This document shows positions 10,701 to 14,705 of a stretch of DNA of 16,689 bases, one piece after another. Source of the DNA: an uncultured Bacilli bacterium (lineage in GTDB: Bacteria > Bacillota_I > Bacilli_A > ML615J-28 > CAG-698); NCBI GenBank assembly GCA_947627395.1, contig CANQVW010000019.1:1-16689 (forward strand), given 5' to 3'. Numbering within the stretch: position 1 is the stretch's first letter; every line of letters starts with the position of its first letter. The position numbers were made by a program, and so were the translations under genes. Under the pieces are notes generated by a model that was not told the DNA's origin, searched no databases, and saw nothing but the letters and a program-made list of their open reading frames with translations.

Positions 10701-10907
10701 TATTTCTTCGTCATCTACTTTGATTATAAACATTTTGGTAAAATCAAAGGAAGTTGCTCCAACTTCAACTTGGTTATTTTCGGTTAATAAAATTTCTACT
10801 TTTTTCTTAATTTCTTTGTTATCTTTATTGCCATGACATCCAGCAATTAGAAAAATACAAACAAAGGTTAGAAAAATAGAAAATATTTTTTTGATTGTTT
10901 GCTTCAT
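4794..10907 (-). CDS. Giant mosaic lipoprotein, 2037 residues
   Basis: Probable lipid-anchored surface protein of unknown ligand. Residues 1-24 are a lipoprotein signal peptide (KQTIKK, hydrophobic core, lipobox IAGC with Cys24). The order of parts is as follows. Three Ig-like domains lie at about 36-288. A domain shared with the neighbouring lipoprotein lies at about 294-455. A short barrel-like unit lies at about 464-546, then a Pro/Glu linker. Three super-modules follow (565-866, 957-1281, 1368-1698), each ended by an Ig-like domain, then two more Ig-like domains (1790-1948). The last part is a small barrel-like domain opening with FLGKW (1956-2037). Ig units carry the signature FDFTKLFxITVDGEDV. 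The barrel-like units open with LGxY or LGKW followed by short beta strands, as in calycin or lipocalin-like folds; that fold assignment is a guess. There is no LPXTG, transmembrane segment at the C-terminus or recognisable catalytic motif. The start is supported by GGAGGAG five bases upstream. The gene has its own promoter and terminator, so it is probably monocistronic. Confidence 0.88.
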   Translation of the reverse strand: MKQTIKKIFSIFLTFVCIFLIAGCHGNKDNKEIKKKVEILLTENNQVEVGATSFDFTKMFIIKVDDEEIEVTKDMIDSSEVNLNQVGSYKVVLSAYINDTILNDKEYATKYTKEATLNVIAKSSSLKTVEIKETNVSKEIKKGDTTFDFTKLFQITVDGEDVEVKKEWIDTSKVDFNTPNTYEVTLTYTLDGKDYTKTIEVEVKETVTEKVVLISETTESKEIENGDTTFDFTKLFQITVDGEDVEVKKEWIDTSKVNFNVANTYEVTLNYVLDGKTYSKTVNVTVKAGATQEELQLLATAANQDYSNYTLTIHLDDTEIEIIERTLTALHANLGTLGEVIFILNNGIPTKYYSKDAQGNWKLNSGSFMSAWNYQYAPYMYDVEVESTDFNYQEGVYILKNASLEKYDYLLAPYSDKVHSLQLKVENQYISEIQIQGNSTSYKMYFSQVGTTAVEDPKIEQSANNEFAGIYTYAGIYITISNDEAGRGTVTYLSGESYVYDYVIAVDEQGVRYLDVKEGDYTIYKSDTGIIFTDVYGDGANVSFKKTDKIPEPTPPEELPENPDNLPYIGKFNTYDSSGNKTSIVIRNDGTCYWFSSSNSGTWTLDPETGIIHMDCKWYVYDIKVIDDSGILLAMDTDYPDDIDYMRIFVPQDKQFQSLCYSKGEIYLTMYSNLTVLLYQNEAYVVTTEDLLIEGNKVRLYSGDELIVIVMIDSFTLHKLSVIESTADTYKNGSDVLILDGFGMATYNGEQCKYYSTPNNRVVLEAKSGRIGIQLNLTDKTFTLAEQDGHQGDYISTSGTVKITIDGWGGLIWDVQDEMLSPSLYTYVIDGKDLTATISGVDHFFTFKSYGNALVRKSDNAVFQKVGTRYEIEVELLRSDVSNEIPYGDTDFDFTKLFKIYEDGFAKSITMSMIDISAVRFTVAGTYPVILTYTSLQTKETYTETFEVVVLSEEQSTLPAFLGEYTYADYGYTLTLEKDNVATYVEGKKNYTGTWEYEAATNKLTISLTDDSNSSTKRNFEATVEEDGILFAKNTAYNSIILFIQSATDIKVFQVTPSGTLTVASYTRDEVTKLVAIKDNLYIGEVQADESLFVKDNVVSIQKDGDELCAVKVTSSTETSSYGKISSEERGTYQSGNDQIFADGFGTLTGTVEGTYRVVQNYFVVTTKSSDEVTLKITDQNYTVIENDGYNGDFVDSKDSNSLKYTLHLNGCGVATIYEGKNKDNETFGTYVIHDGKLTIVFDPSPYAFRDSYGTVELTQSQNGNILTGTILSSEVIFTKVELYKAFIEVSQDVVRLLDTVESHDFKPYFTISYNGVAVEVTDEMIDASNVSFKTPGNYKVILTYQHDDETYTAELSVEIYTLPYKDSSLLGTYGSTAQNKTYKDYKYTFELFEDGTVKFSCNTTVRDEYDDLQTVVKTIDGTFTYNDEDKSIKIECTSAYSFEGTVKNGIFYVHKMGVEEKYSDYYCFIKDATLTDVYTSSSAYLNKFTVADGSLYIFQNGKNQYGVVEVEGDIAAGNNVVIKQNGEEIALLQFTSASAFVLPSEERGTYQVGEDSFTLDGFGSFTSKDKTGTYQMIQDKILVEVGEETFAYILQIKERKATAIEKDSYEGIYYHDGGSSTYSCIYYTITGYGILKYGNGQSIADKYIGTYTVKDNVITVLYGTDYSYELTLGENKLTVTKQIKWDVWVEEGWEFKKVTPTVTISSSNSSNQIKQGDTSFDFKSLFTVKAKKDGSLAETTYSGSALASATIDTSEVDFNAPGTYQVTIIFPWMGKKYVGTAEVEVVGEGTKIVEITQTNASTEISGSATDFDFTKLFNITVDGEDVPVIPGMINATAVKFGQAGTYDVVLTYTVDGKSYTKTVQVTVKEKVVEITEADGTKEIENGDTSFDFTKLFKITVDAIEVPVESNMIDASAVQFDVAGEYDVTLTYTVDEKPYTLTVKVKVLAVGEEVSSNPFLGKWVNGRGKVCVTVTETTITVNESGITGEFEYELSNNNQTLTFDYDGDPVVLTVTAQGIHLYYEFDEVNQDYTKATA
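5064..5540 (-). repeat. Ig-like domains 7 and 8 of the 2037-residue lipoprotein
   Basis: Residues about 1790-1948, two adjacent units of about 79 residues. Shared strings include DFTKLFNITVDGEDVPV and DFTKLFKITVDAIEVPV, then AGTYDVVLTYTVDGKSYT and AGEYDVTLTYTVDEKPYT. They are closest to Ig units 2 and 3 near the N-terminus. Confidence 0.75.
5547..6806 (-). repeat. Super-module C plus Ig-like domain 6
   Basis: Residues about 1368-1787. Landmarks in order are SLLGTYGS, SEERGTYQVGED with LDGFGSF, EKDSYEGIY, TGYGIL, then WEFKKV, and an Ig-like unit containing GDTSFDFKSLF and FNAPGTYQV. This Ig unit has an insert of about ten residues around AETTYSGSALASATI. Confidence 0.65.
6825..8039 (-). repeat. 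Super-module B plus Ig-like domain 5
   Basis: Residues about 957-1361. Landmarks in order are AFLGEYTYADYG, SEERGTYQSGND with ADGFGTL, ENDGYNGDF, NGCGVA, VIFTKV, then a diverged Ig unit (SHDFKPYFTISYNGVAVEV, MIDASNVSFKTPGNYKVIL). The same landmarks occur in the same order in modules A and C. Confidence 0.65.
8058..9215 (-). repeat. Super-module A plus Ig-like domain 4
   Basis: Residues about 565-950. Landmarks in order are LPYIGKFNTYD, a GTWTLD strand, TADTYKNGSDVLILDGFGMA, EQDGHQGDY, DGWGGL, VFQKV, then an Ig-like unit (GDTDFDFTKLFKIYEDG, FTVAGTYPVILTY). The distance from this module's opening to that of module B is about 393 residues, and from B to C about 410. Confidence 0.65.
9543..10028 (-). 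repeat. Domain shared with the adjacent 1498-residue lipoprotein
   Basis: Residues about 294-455 run YSNYTLTIHLD, a long middle part, FNYQEGVYILK, LQLKVENQYISEIQI and YFSQVGTTAVEDP. This order and spacing match the six-copy domain of the neighbouring protein (NYTIQIEHNG, FEIISEGKYKVK and so on). The shared unit, placed directly after three Ig-like domains in both proteins, indicates common ancestry or domain exchange. Confidence 0.6.
10044..10802 (-). repeat. Ig-like domains 1 to 3 of the 2037-residue lipoprotein
   Basis: Residues about 36-288, three units of roughly 80-86 residues. Units 2 and 3 are nearly identical, sharing GDTTFDFTKLFQITVDGEDV and then EVKKEWIDTSKV. Unit 1 is diverged and carries an insert before its last strand (NDTILNDKEYATKYTKEA). 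The pattern fits the Big_3-type bacterial Ig fold. Confidence 0.75.
10147..10478 (-). repeat. 83-bp perfect direct repeat, two copies 249 bp apart
   Basis: Bases 10147-10229 and 10396-10478 are identical over 83 bp. The offset of 249 bp equals 83 codons, the length of one Ig-like unit. Flanking bases diverge at once. It is the longest exact repeat I found in the window. Confidence 0.9.
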
Positions 10908-10940
10908 TTTCTCTCCTCCATCAAAAATATATTATATCTT

Positions 10941-10969
10941 ATTTTACACCCAAACAGAATTGATATCAA
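10941..10969 (-). promoter_or_regulatory. Sigma-A-type promoter of the 2037-residue lipoprotein gene
   Basis: On the minus strand TTGATA (10969-10964) and TAAAAT (10946-10941) are 17 bp apart, each five of six to consensus. A perfect TATAAT follows at 10936-10931, but its best-placed -35 (TTCTGT) is poor, so it is a second choice. Confidence 0.6.
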
Positions 10970-10981
10970 ATTAAAGTTTAC

Positions 10982-10995
10982 GGAAAACGCTTTAT
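10982..10995. promoter_or_regulatory. Possible catabolite-responsive element (cre)
   Basis: The sequence GGAAAACGCTTTAT fits the degenerate cre consensus TGWAARCGYTWNCW except at its first and thirteenth positions. It lies about 12 bp upstream of the -35 of the lipoprotein promoter, where CcpA would activate more often than repress. No ccpA gene is in the window, and AT-rich sequence raises the chance of coincidence. Confidence 0.25.
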
Positions 10996-11028
10996 TTTGC
11001 GATTTTATAGTAACTTTTTTTATATAGT

Positions 11029-11055
11029 AAAAAAAGGAGAATAAAATTCTCCTTT
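11029..11055 (-). terminator. Rho-independent terminator after sigG
   Basis: On the minus strand AAAGGAGAA, a five-base loop TTTTA, then TTCTCCTTT form a perfect 9-bp stem followed by further T residues. It closes the spoIIGA-sigE-sigG block about 40 bases after the sigG stop and separates it from the lipoprotein genes. Confidence 0.9.
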
Positions 11056-11093
11056 AATTGCTCTATGAATATTTCCTATTAAATTTTGTTCTT

Positions 11094-11870
11094 TCATCCT
11101 TCTTCTGTACTAAAGATTGTTTTTAAAGCATTCTTTTCTAATCTAGAAACTTGGGCTTGAGAAATCCCGATTTCTTCCGCAATCTCCATTTGTGTTTTAT
11201 CTAAAAAATAGCGTTTATTAATAATATCCTTTTCACGATCATTTAATCTTTTTAGCCCTTGGCGAATGGTTAATTCTAATATTTTTTTATCTTCAGATTG
11301 GTTGTCATCGCCAATTTGATCAATTAAATAAATTTCATCTGTTCCATTATTGTATATCGGTGTATAAATAGAAACAGGGTCTTGAATTGCTTCTAAGGCA
11401 ACAATGATATCAATGGGTTCTGTTTCAATGGCCTCCCCTATTTGTTCAATGGTAGGTTCCTTTTGATGCTCTTGAATGTACTTCTCTTTATATTGTAGTG
11501 CTTTATATGCAATATCTTTTAAAGATCTAGATACACGAACAGAGGAATTATCTCTTAAATATCTTCTAATTTCTCCAATAATCATCGGAACAGCATATGT
11601 TGAAAAGCGAACTCCATGAGATAAATCAAAGTTGTCGATGGCCTTTAAGAGTCCTAGACAACCCACTTGAAATAAATCATCTAAATTTTCTTTTCGATTA
11701 GAAAATTTCTTTATTACGCTCAACACCAACTTTAAATTTCCATAAACCAGTTCATCTCTAGCCTCATCATCTCCACCATGTGAAAGAGGCAAAAGTTCCA
11801 TAATTCTTTCATTACTTATGGTGACTAAATCTGAAGTATTAATTCCTGTAATTTCCACACGATTTCGCAT
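11094..11870 (-). CDS. sigG: RNA polymerase sporulation sigma factor sigma-G
   Basis: Sigma-70 family factor that directs late, post-engulfment transcription in the forespore. At 258 residues it is close to B. subtilis SigG in length and reads in register with it. The N-terminus RNRVEITGINTSDL matches the SigG-type NKVEICGVDTSKL. Region 2 holds GNLKLVLSVIKKF (44-56), DDLFQVGCLGLLKAIDNFD (64-82) and the near-invariant FSTYAVPMIIGEIRRYLRDN (89-108). Region 3 includes RVSRSLKDIAYKAL. Region 4 ends in the helix-turn-helix TQMEIAEEIGISQAQVSRLE (226-245). Asn45 is kept; in B. subtilis this residue is reported to matter for control by the anti-sigma factor CsfB. Start at 11870 is set by GGAGG nine bases upstream and by homology. 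It follows sigE after 80 bases that contain a sigma-G-like promoter, so autoregulation is likely. Confidence 0.97.
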   Translation of the reverse strand: MRNRVEITGINTSDLVTISNERIMELLPLSHGGDDEARDELVYGNLKLVLSVIKKFSNRKENLDDLFQVGCLGLLKAIDNFDLSHGVRFSTYAVPMIIGEIRRYLRDNSSVRVSRSLKDIAYKALQYKEKYIQEHQKEPTIEQIGEAIETEPIDIIVALEAIQDPVSIYTPIYNNGTDEIYLIDQIGDDNQSEDKKILELTIRQGLKRLNDREKDIINKRYFLDKTQMEIAEEIGISQAQVSRLEKNALKTIFSTEEG

Positions 11871-11892
11871 ACTTAAACACCTCCACTATGTA

Positions 11893-11922
11893 TATGATGA
11901 GTGTTTTTTTTATTTTTTATGC
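11893..11922 (-). promoter_or_regulatory. Sigma-G-type promoter of sigG
   Basis: On the minus strand GCATA (11922-11918), an 18-bp spacer and CATCATA (11899-11893) fit the sigma-G consensus as I recall it from B. subtilis (GHATR, about 18 bp, CATNHTA). The predicted start near 11886 leaves a leader of about 16 bases that still contains the GGAGG ribosome binding site. The -10 lacks the GG expected of a sigma-F site. Confidence 0.65.
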
Positions 11923-11950
11923 AATTTGTGTGAAACAAGTTTTAAATCAA

Positions 11951-12652
11951 TTATGAAAGTTCTACTTTATCAGAAATATAATGGCGAATTTTATCAATAA
12001 TCTTTTTTTCTAATCTAGAAATGTAAGATTGTGATATTCCTAAGAAATCAGCCACTTCTTTTTGCGTCATTTCATCTTTTCCAAATAAACCATAACGCAT
12101 AGAAATGATTTCTCTTTCTCTTGGGGACAAGGCATACAATGCTTTGTACAATTTTATTTTGTCTTCTTCTTCTGTCATTTTATCTAATGCTTGATGATCT
12201 TCTGATGATAAAATATCAGCAAGAACCATTTCATTTCCTTCACTATCTACATTCAATATTTCATCTAAACTTACTTCTTGACGAATTCTTTGTGTTTTCC
12301 TTAAATGCATAAGAATTTCATTTTCTATACATCTTGAAGCATAGGTTGCAAGTTTAATATTCTTTTCCATTTTAAAGGTTTGCACACCTTTAATTAATCC
12401 CATTGAACCAATACTAATTAAATCTTCTATATTAATTTTAGTAGATTCAAATTTTTTCGCAATGTATACGACCAAACGTAAATTATGAGTAATTAATGTA
12501 TTTCTTGCTTCTATATCTCCCTTTTTTGATAGAAGCAATAATCTTTCTTCTTCCTCTTCAGATAAAGGTGGGGGTAAAATATTTGTACTATTGACATAGT
12601 AACAAGAATGATGAAAAATAAAATCAAATAACCTTCTAAATAATGAAAACAT
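11951..12652 (-). CDS. sigE: RNA polymerase sporulation sigma factor sigma-E, made as pro-sigma-E
   Basis: Early mother-cell sigma factor, activated by removal of an N-terminal pro-peptide by SpoIIGA. The body matches B. subtilis SigE closely. Landmarks are LPPPLSEEEE (26-35), NLRLVVYIAKKFE (57-69) with INIEDLISIGSMGLIK (73-88), LATYASRCIENEIL (101-114) and the region 4 helix-turn-helix TQKEVADFLGISQSYISRLE (196-215). A reading frame extends ten codons further to an ATG at 12682, but that start has no ribosome binding site and those codons encode the AGGAGG sequence itself. I therefore choose 12652, giving 233 residues. With this start the pro-sequence before the Tyr-Tyr processing site (positions 18-19) is about 18 residues, against 27 in B. 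subtilis. It remains basic and hydrophobic (FSLFRRLFDFIF), as needed for membrane association. It starts ten bases after spoIIGA. Confidence 0.96.
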   Translation of the reverse strand: MFSLFRRLFDFIFHHSCYYVNSTNILPPPLSEEEEERLLLLSKKGDIEARNTLITHNLRLVVYIAKKFESTKINIEDLISIGSMGLIKGVQTFKMEKNIKLATYASRCIENEILMHLRKTQRIRQEVSLDEILNVDSEGNEMVLADILSSEDHQALDKMTEEEDKIKLYKALYALSPREREIISMRYGLFGKDEMTQKEVADFLGISQSYISRLEKKIIDKIRHYISDKVELS

Positions 12653-12658
12653 CTTTCT

Positions 12659-12664
12659 CCTCCT
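12659..12664 (-). promoter_or_regulatory. Ribosome binding site that fixes the sigE start
   Basis: AGGAGG lies six bases before the ATG at 12652 and overlaps the last bases of the spoIIGA stop codon TAG (12665-12663). This favours translational coupling of the protease and its substrate, and argues against the longer ATG at 12682. Confidence 0.85.
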
Positions 12665-13373
12665 ACTCGAATAAATGAACATTTAATAAGCAATCAGTAG
12701 ATAAATCTGCGAAAGCAATCAACACATTCTTATGAATTTTTTTATGATTCACAAGAAGAATAAAATCTTTTGGACAAAAACATTCTATGCTTACATCTCC
12801 TCCTATCGTTTGAACATGAACTTTTCCAATGGATTTAAAATGGGGTGAGTAATATTTTTGATGTAAAAATACAATGGGTTTTCCTAAAGACATACTTTGA
12901 TTCCCTGTATCTAAAAATCCAAGGAGTTCTTTTTTTTCATGCTGACATTGGATAATAACATGATATTGCTGTTGGTCATCATTTATGACTACTTTTCTTT
13001 GATTTTGAATTAAAAAGAATAGAGAAAGAAAGACGATTGCGAGTAATAATAAAAACCCATGCAAATGAAAACTTTGAACTATTCCGATTAAAGAAAATTC
13101 TAATAAATAGTATAAAGATAATTGCATGATGTATTTTCCTGGATGTTCATAACGAAAAGAAAAAAATACTAAAATCATTCCTCCAAAGATTTTAAATAAC
13201 AAAAAGAAAAAAGAATCTAAAAGGAAAGCAAAAAGAAAAAGAGAGCTTAAAACTGAGGAAAGAAATAGACGAATTTTAGATACTTGATCATGAAACAAAT
13301 AATGAATTAAGGAAATAAAAATATAATGAATAAGAAAGTTTATAAAAAAGATGTAATCAACATAAAGAACCAT
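12663..13373 (-). CDS. spoIIGA: Sporulation sigma-E processing peptidase SpoIIGA
   Basis: Membrane aspartic protease of the sporulation septum that cleaves pro-sigma-E. The first 123 residues contain five hydrophobic segments (about 5-27, 34-53, 54-72, 83-100 and 104-123), as in the family. The soluble part contains FLDTGNQ with Asp155 in a DTGN motif, equivalent to the catalytic Asp of B. subtilis SpoIIGA (DSGN). The C-terminal ADLSTDCLLNVHLFE is a weak match to the family's final strand. The protein has 236 residues against about 309 in B. subtilis, with fewer residues on both sides of the active site. A longer frame opens at 13433 but that ATG overlaps the promoter -35; the ATG at 13373 has GAGGAGG eight bases upstream and gives the usual N-terminus. 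Overall identity is low, so the call leans on the motif, topology and position between ftsZ and sigE. Confidence 0.92.
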   Translation of the reverse strand: MVLYVDYIFFINFLIHYIFISLIHYLFHDQVSKIRLFLSSVLSSLFLFAFLLDSFFFLLFKIFGGMILVFFSFRYEHPGKYIMQLSLYYLLEFSLIGIVQSFHLHGFLLLLAIVFLSLFFLIQNQRKVVINDDQQQYHVIIQCQHEKKELLGFLDTGNQSMSLGKPIVFLHQKYYSPHFKSIGKVHVQTIGGDVSIECFCPKDFILLVNHKKIHKNVLIAFADLSTDCLLNVHLFE

Positions 13374-13400
13374 TATTATACCCTCCTCAGTATGGATAGG

Positions 13401-13434
13401 AGTATAACAAAGAAGGAATAAAAAAAATGTCAAT
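13401..13434 (-). promoter_or_regulatory. spoIIG-type promoter with 22-bp spacing
   Basis: On the minus strand a perfect TTGACA (13434-13429) and TATACT (13406-13401) are separated by 22 bp, and the -10 is preceded by TG one base away. A 22-bp spacing is the known peculiarity of the B. subtilis spoIIG promoter, which uses sigma-A together with phosphorylated Spo0A. ATTGACA (13435-13429) matches the reverse 0A-box TTCGACA at five of seven positions and overlaps the -35, the expected place. The promoter begins ten bases past the ftsZ terminator. Confidence 0.7.
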
Positions 13435-13444
13435 TTGAAATAGT

Positions 13445-13477
13445 AAAAAAAATGAGGTCATGTTCTTTAGACCTCAT
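13445..13477 (-). terminator. Rho-independent terminator after ftsZ
   Basis: On the minus strand ATGAGGTC (13477-13470), a ten-base loop, GACCTCAT (13459-13452) and a run of eight T. It starts five bases after the ftsZ stop and isolates division-gene transcription from the sporulation cassette. Confidence 0.92.
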
Positions 13478-13482
13478 CATTT

Positions 13483-14616
13483 CTATTTAAATTTATTGCT
13501 ATCTAACCATGGAATAGGTTCTCCACTCACTCTTCTAATTTTCTTGACTGGTTCTTGTGGATTTTCTTCATTTGTTTTAATAATTTCACTTTCTGGCTTA
13601 AATGATTTTGTTGATTCAGGTTTTGGTATTGGTGTTCCTTTGATTAAGGCTTCTTGTTCTGGATTGCTATCAAATCCTGTAGCAATAACAGTTACAATTA
13701 ATTCACCTTGTAAATCAACATTGAATCCTGCACCAATAACAATATCAATTTCTGAACTAGATGCACTTCTAATTTCATCAGCAACATCTAAAACTTCAGC
13801 CATGGTGATGTCAATATCACTTGTAATAAAGACAATAGCATCAGTTGCTCCGTTGATGTCAATTTCAAGTAATGGACTACGTATAGCTTTTCTTGCTGCT
13901 TCAATTGCACGGTTTGGTCCTGATGCAATACCAATTCCCATCAATGCTGTTCCTTTATTTTTCATGACGTTTTTAACATCAGCAAAGTCTACATTAATTA
14001 ATCCAGGAACGTTTAGGATTTCTGCTAGTCCTTGTACCCCACGTCTTAATACGTTATCTACTTCACGGAAAGACTCTAACATGGTTAAATTACGATCGGC
14101 CATGGTAATTAATTTATCATTAGGAACTACAATTAAGGTATCCACATAAGGTTTTAATTCAGCAAGCCCCTTGGTCGCTTGCATTTGACGTTTACGTCCC
14201 TCAAACGTAAATGGTTTTGTTACAATTCCTACAGTTAAGCACCCAAGTTCTTTCGCAATTTTTGCAACAACGGGAGATGCACCTGTTCCAGTTCCTCCAC
14301 CCATTCCAGCAGTAATAAATACCATATCACTACCTTTTAAGATTTCACGAATATCATCAGATGATTCTTCAGCTGCTTGACGTCCTATTTCAGGATCTGC
14401 CCCTGCTCCTAAACCTCTTGTCAATAATTTACCAATTTGTAACCTAGTATCGGCTTTTGCAAGACGTAGTACTTGAGCATCTGTATTAATCACGACAAAA
14501 TCTACACCCTTAACATCATTTTCAATCATACGGTTAACGGCATTACCACCGCCACCACCGATTCCTACTACTCTTAAGACTGGTTGTTCTTTAAATGAAT
14601 CTTGTTCGTTATACAT
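13483..14616 (-). CDS. ftsZ: Cell division GTPase FtsZ
   Basis: Tubulin-like GTPase that forms the division ring at midcell and, in spore formers, the polar septum. At 377 residues it is near the usual Firmicute length. Visible motifs are the N-terminal GIGGGGGNAVNRM (18-30), INTDAQ (43-48), the GTP-binding signature GGGTGTG (106-112) in AGMGGGTGTGASP, and the T7 loop NVDFADV (208-214) that completes the GTPase site of the next subunit. The variable linker (about 317-365) is short, and the C-terminal peptide reads EPIPWLDSNKFK where IPxFL is more usual; this is the contact site for FtsA, SepF or other partners. Start at 14616 follows GGAGG seven bases upstream. It has its own promoter and a strong terminator, though no terminator is seen after murB, so read-through from murG-murB is possible. 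Confidence 0.99.
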   Translation of the reverse strand: MYNEQDSFKEQPVLRVVGIGGGGGNAVNRMIENDVKGVDFVVINTDAQVLRLAKADTRLQIGKLLTRGLGAGADPEIGRQAAEESSDDIREILKGSDMVFITAGMGGGTGTGASPVVAKIAKELGCLTVGIVTKPFTFEGRKRQMQATKGLAELKPYVDTLIVVPNDKLITMADRNLTMLESFREVDNVLRRGVQGLAEILNVPGLINVDFADVKNVMKNKGTALMGIGIASGPNRAIEAARKAIRSPLLEIDINGATDAIVFITSDIDITMAEVLDVADEIRSASSSEIDIVIGAGFNVDLQGELIVTVIATGFDSNPEQEALIKGTPIPKPESTKSFKPESEIIKTNEENPQEPVKKIRRVSGEPIPWLDSNKFK

Positions 14617-14648
14617 CTTGATACCTCCATAGACAATTGGTACTATTA

Positions 14649-14657
14649 ATTATACCA
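14649..14657 (-). promoter_or_regulatory. Extended -10 promoter of ftsZ
   Basis: On the minus strand TGGTATAAT is a consensus TATAAT with a TG extension. No good -35 lies 17 bp upstream (TTTATT), which is usual for extended -10 promoters. An imperfect hairpin-forming repeat overlaps its upstream half. Confidence 0.65.
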
Positions 14658-14682
14658 CATATTTGGCCAAAAATAAATATGT
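14657..14682. repeat. Inverted repeat in the ftsZ promoter
   Basis: ACATATTT and AAATATGT (8-bp arms) enclose a ten-base centre GGCCAAAAAT. It covers the spacer and -35 area of the ftsZ promoter. It could be an operator. On the plus strand it is followed by a T-rich tract and would resemble a terminator, but no plus-strand gene needs one. Confidence 0.5.
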
Positions 14683-14705
14683 TTTTTATTTTTTTACTTT
14701 ATTTT

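Noticed and set aside
223..10907. Possible adhesin anchored by sortase, or an enzyme such as a glycosidase or protease
   Set aside because: Neither giant protein has an LPXTG motif, a C-terminal membrane segment or a recognisable active-site motif. The lipobox Cys is the only anchor signal seen.
11020..11097. 25-codon open frame whose ATG overlaps the sigG stop (ATGA)
   Set aside because: It has no separate ribosome binding site at a workable distance and runs through the sigG terminator hairpin. The protein part is therefore probably the terminator stem read by chance.
12653..12682. Longer N-terminus for sigma-E from the ATG at 12682
   Set aside because: No ribosome binding site precedes it, and its codons Ser-Arg-Arg-Arg are the AGGAGG of the downstream start.
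13374..13433. Longer N-terminus for SpoIIGA from the ATG at 13433
   Set aside because: That ATG overlaps the -35 hexamer and lacks a ribosome binding site. The frame crosses the likely transcription start. The ATG at 13373 has a strong site and the expected family N-terminus.
13460..14149. 229-codon open frame on the plus strand
   Set aside because: It lies wholly antisense to ftsZ apart from its first bases. It has a low-complexity Ser/Ile composition and no supporting homology. It is a shadow of the ftsZ coding pattern.
14657..14700. Plus-strand hairpin followed by T-rich sequence, like a terminator
   Set aside because: No plus-strand gene ends here and the T tract is simply the T-rich strand of a generally AT-rich spacer. 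It was kept only as an inverted repeat in the ftsZ promoter.
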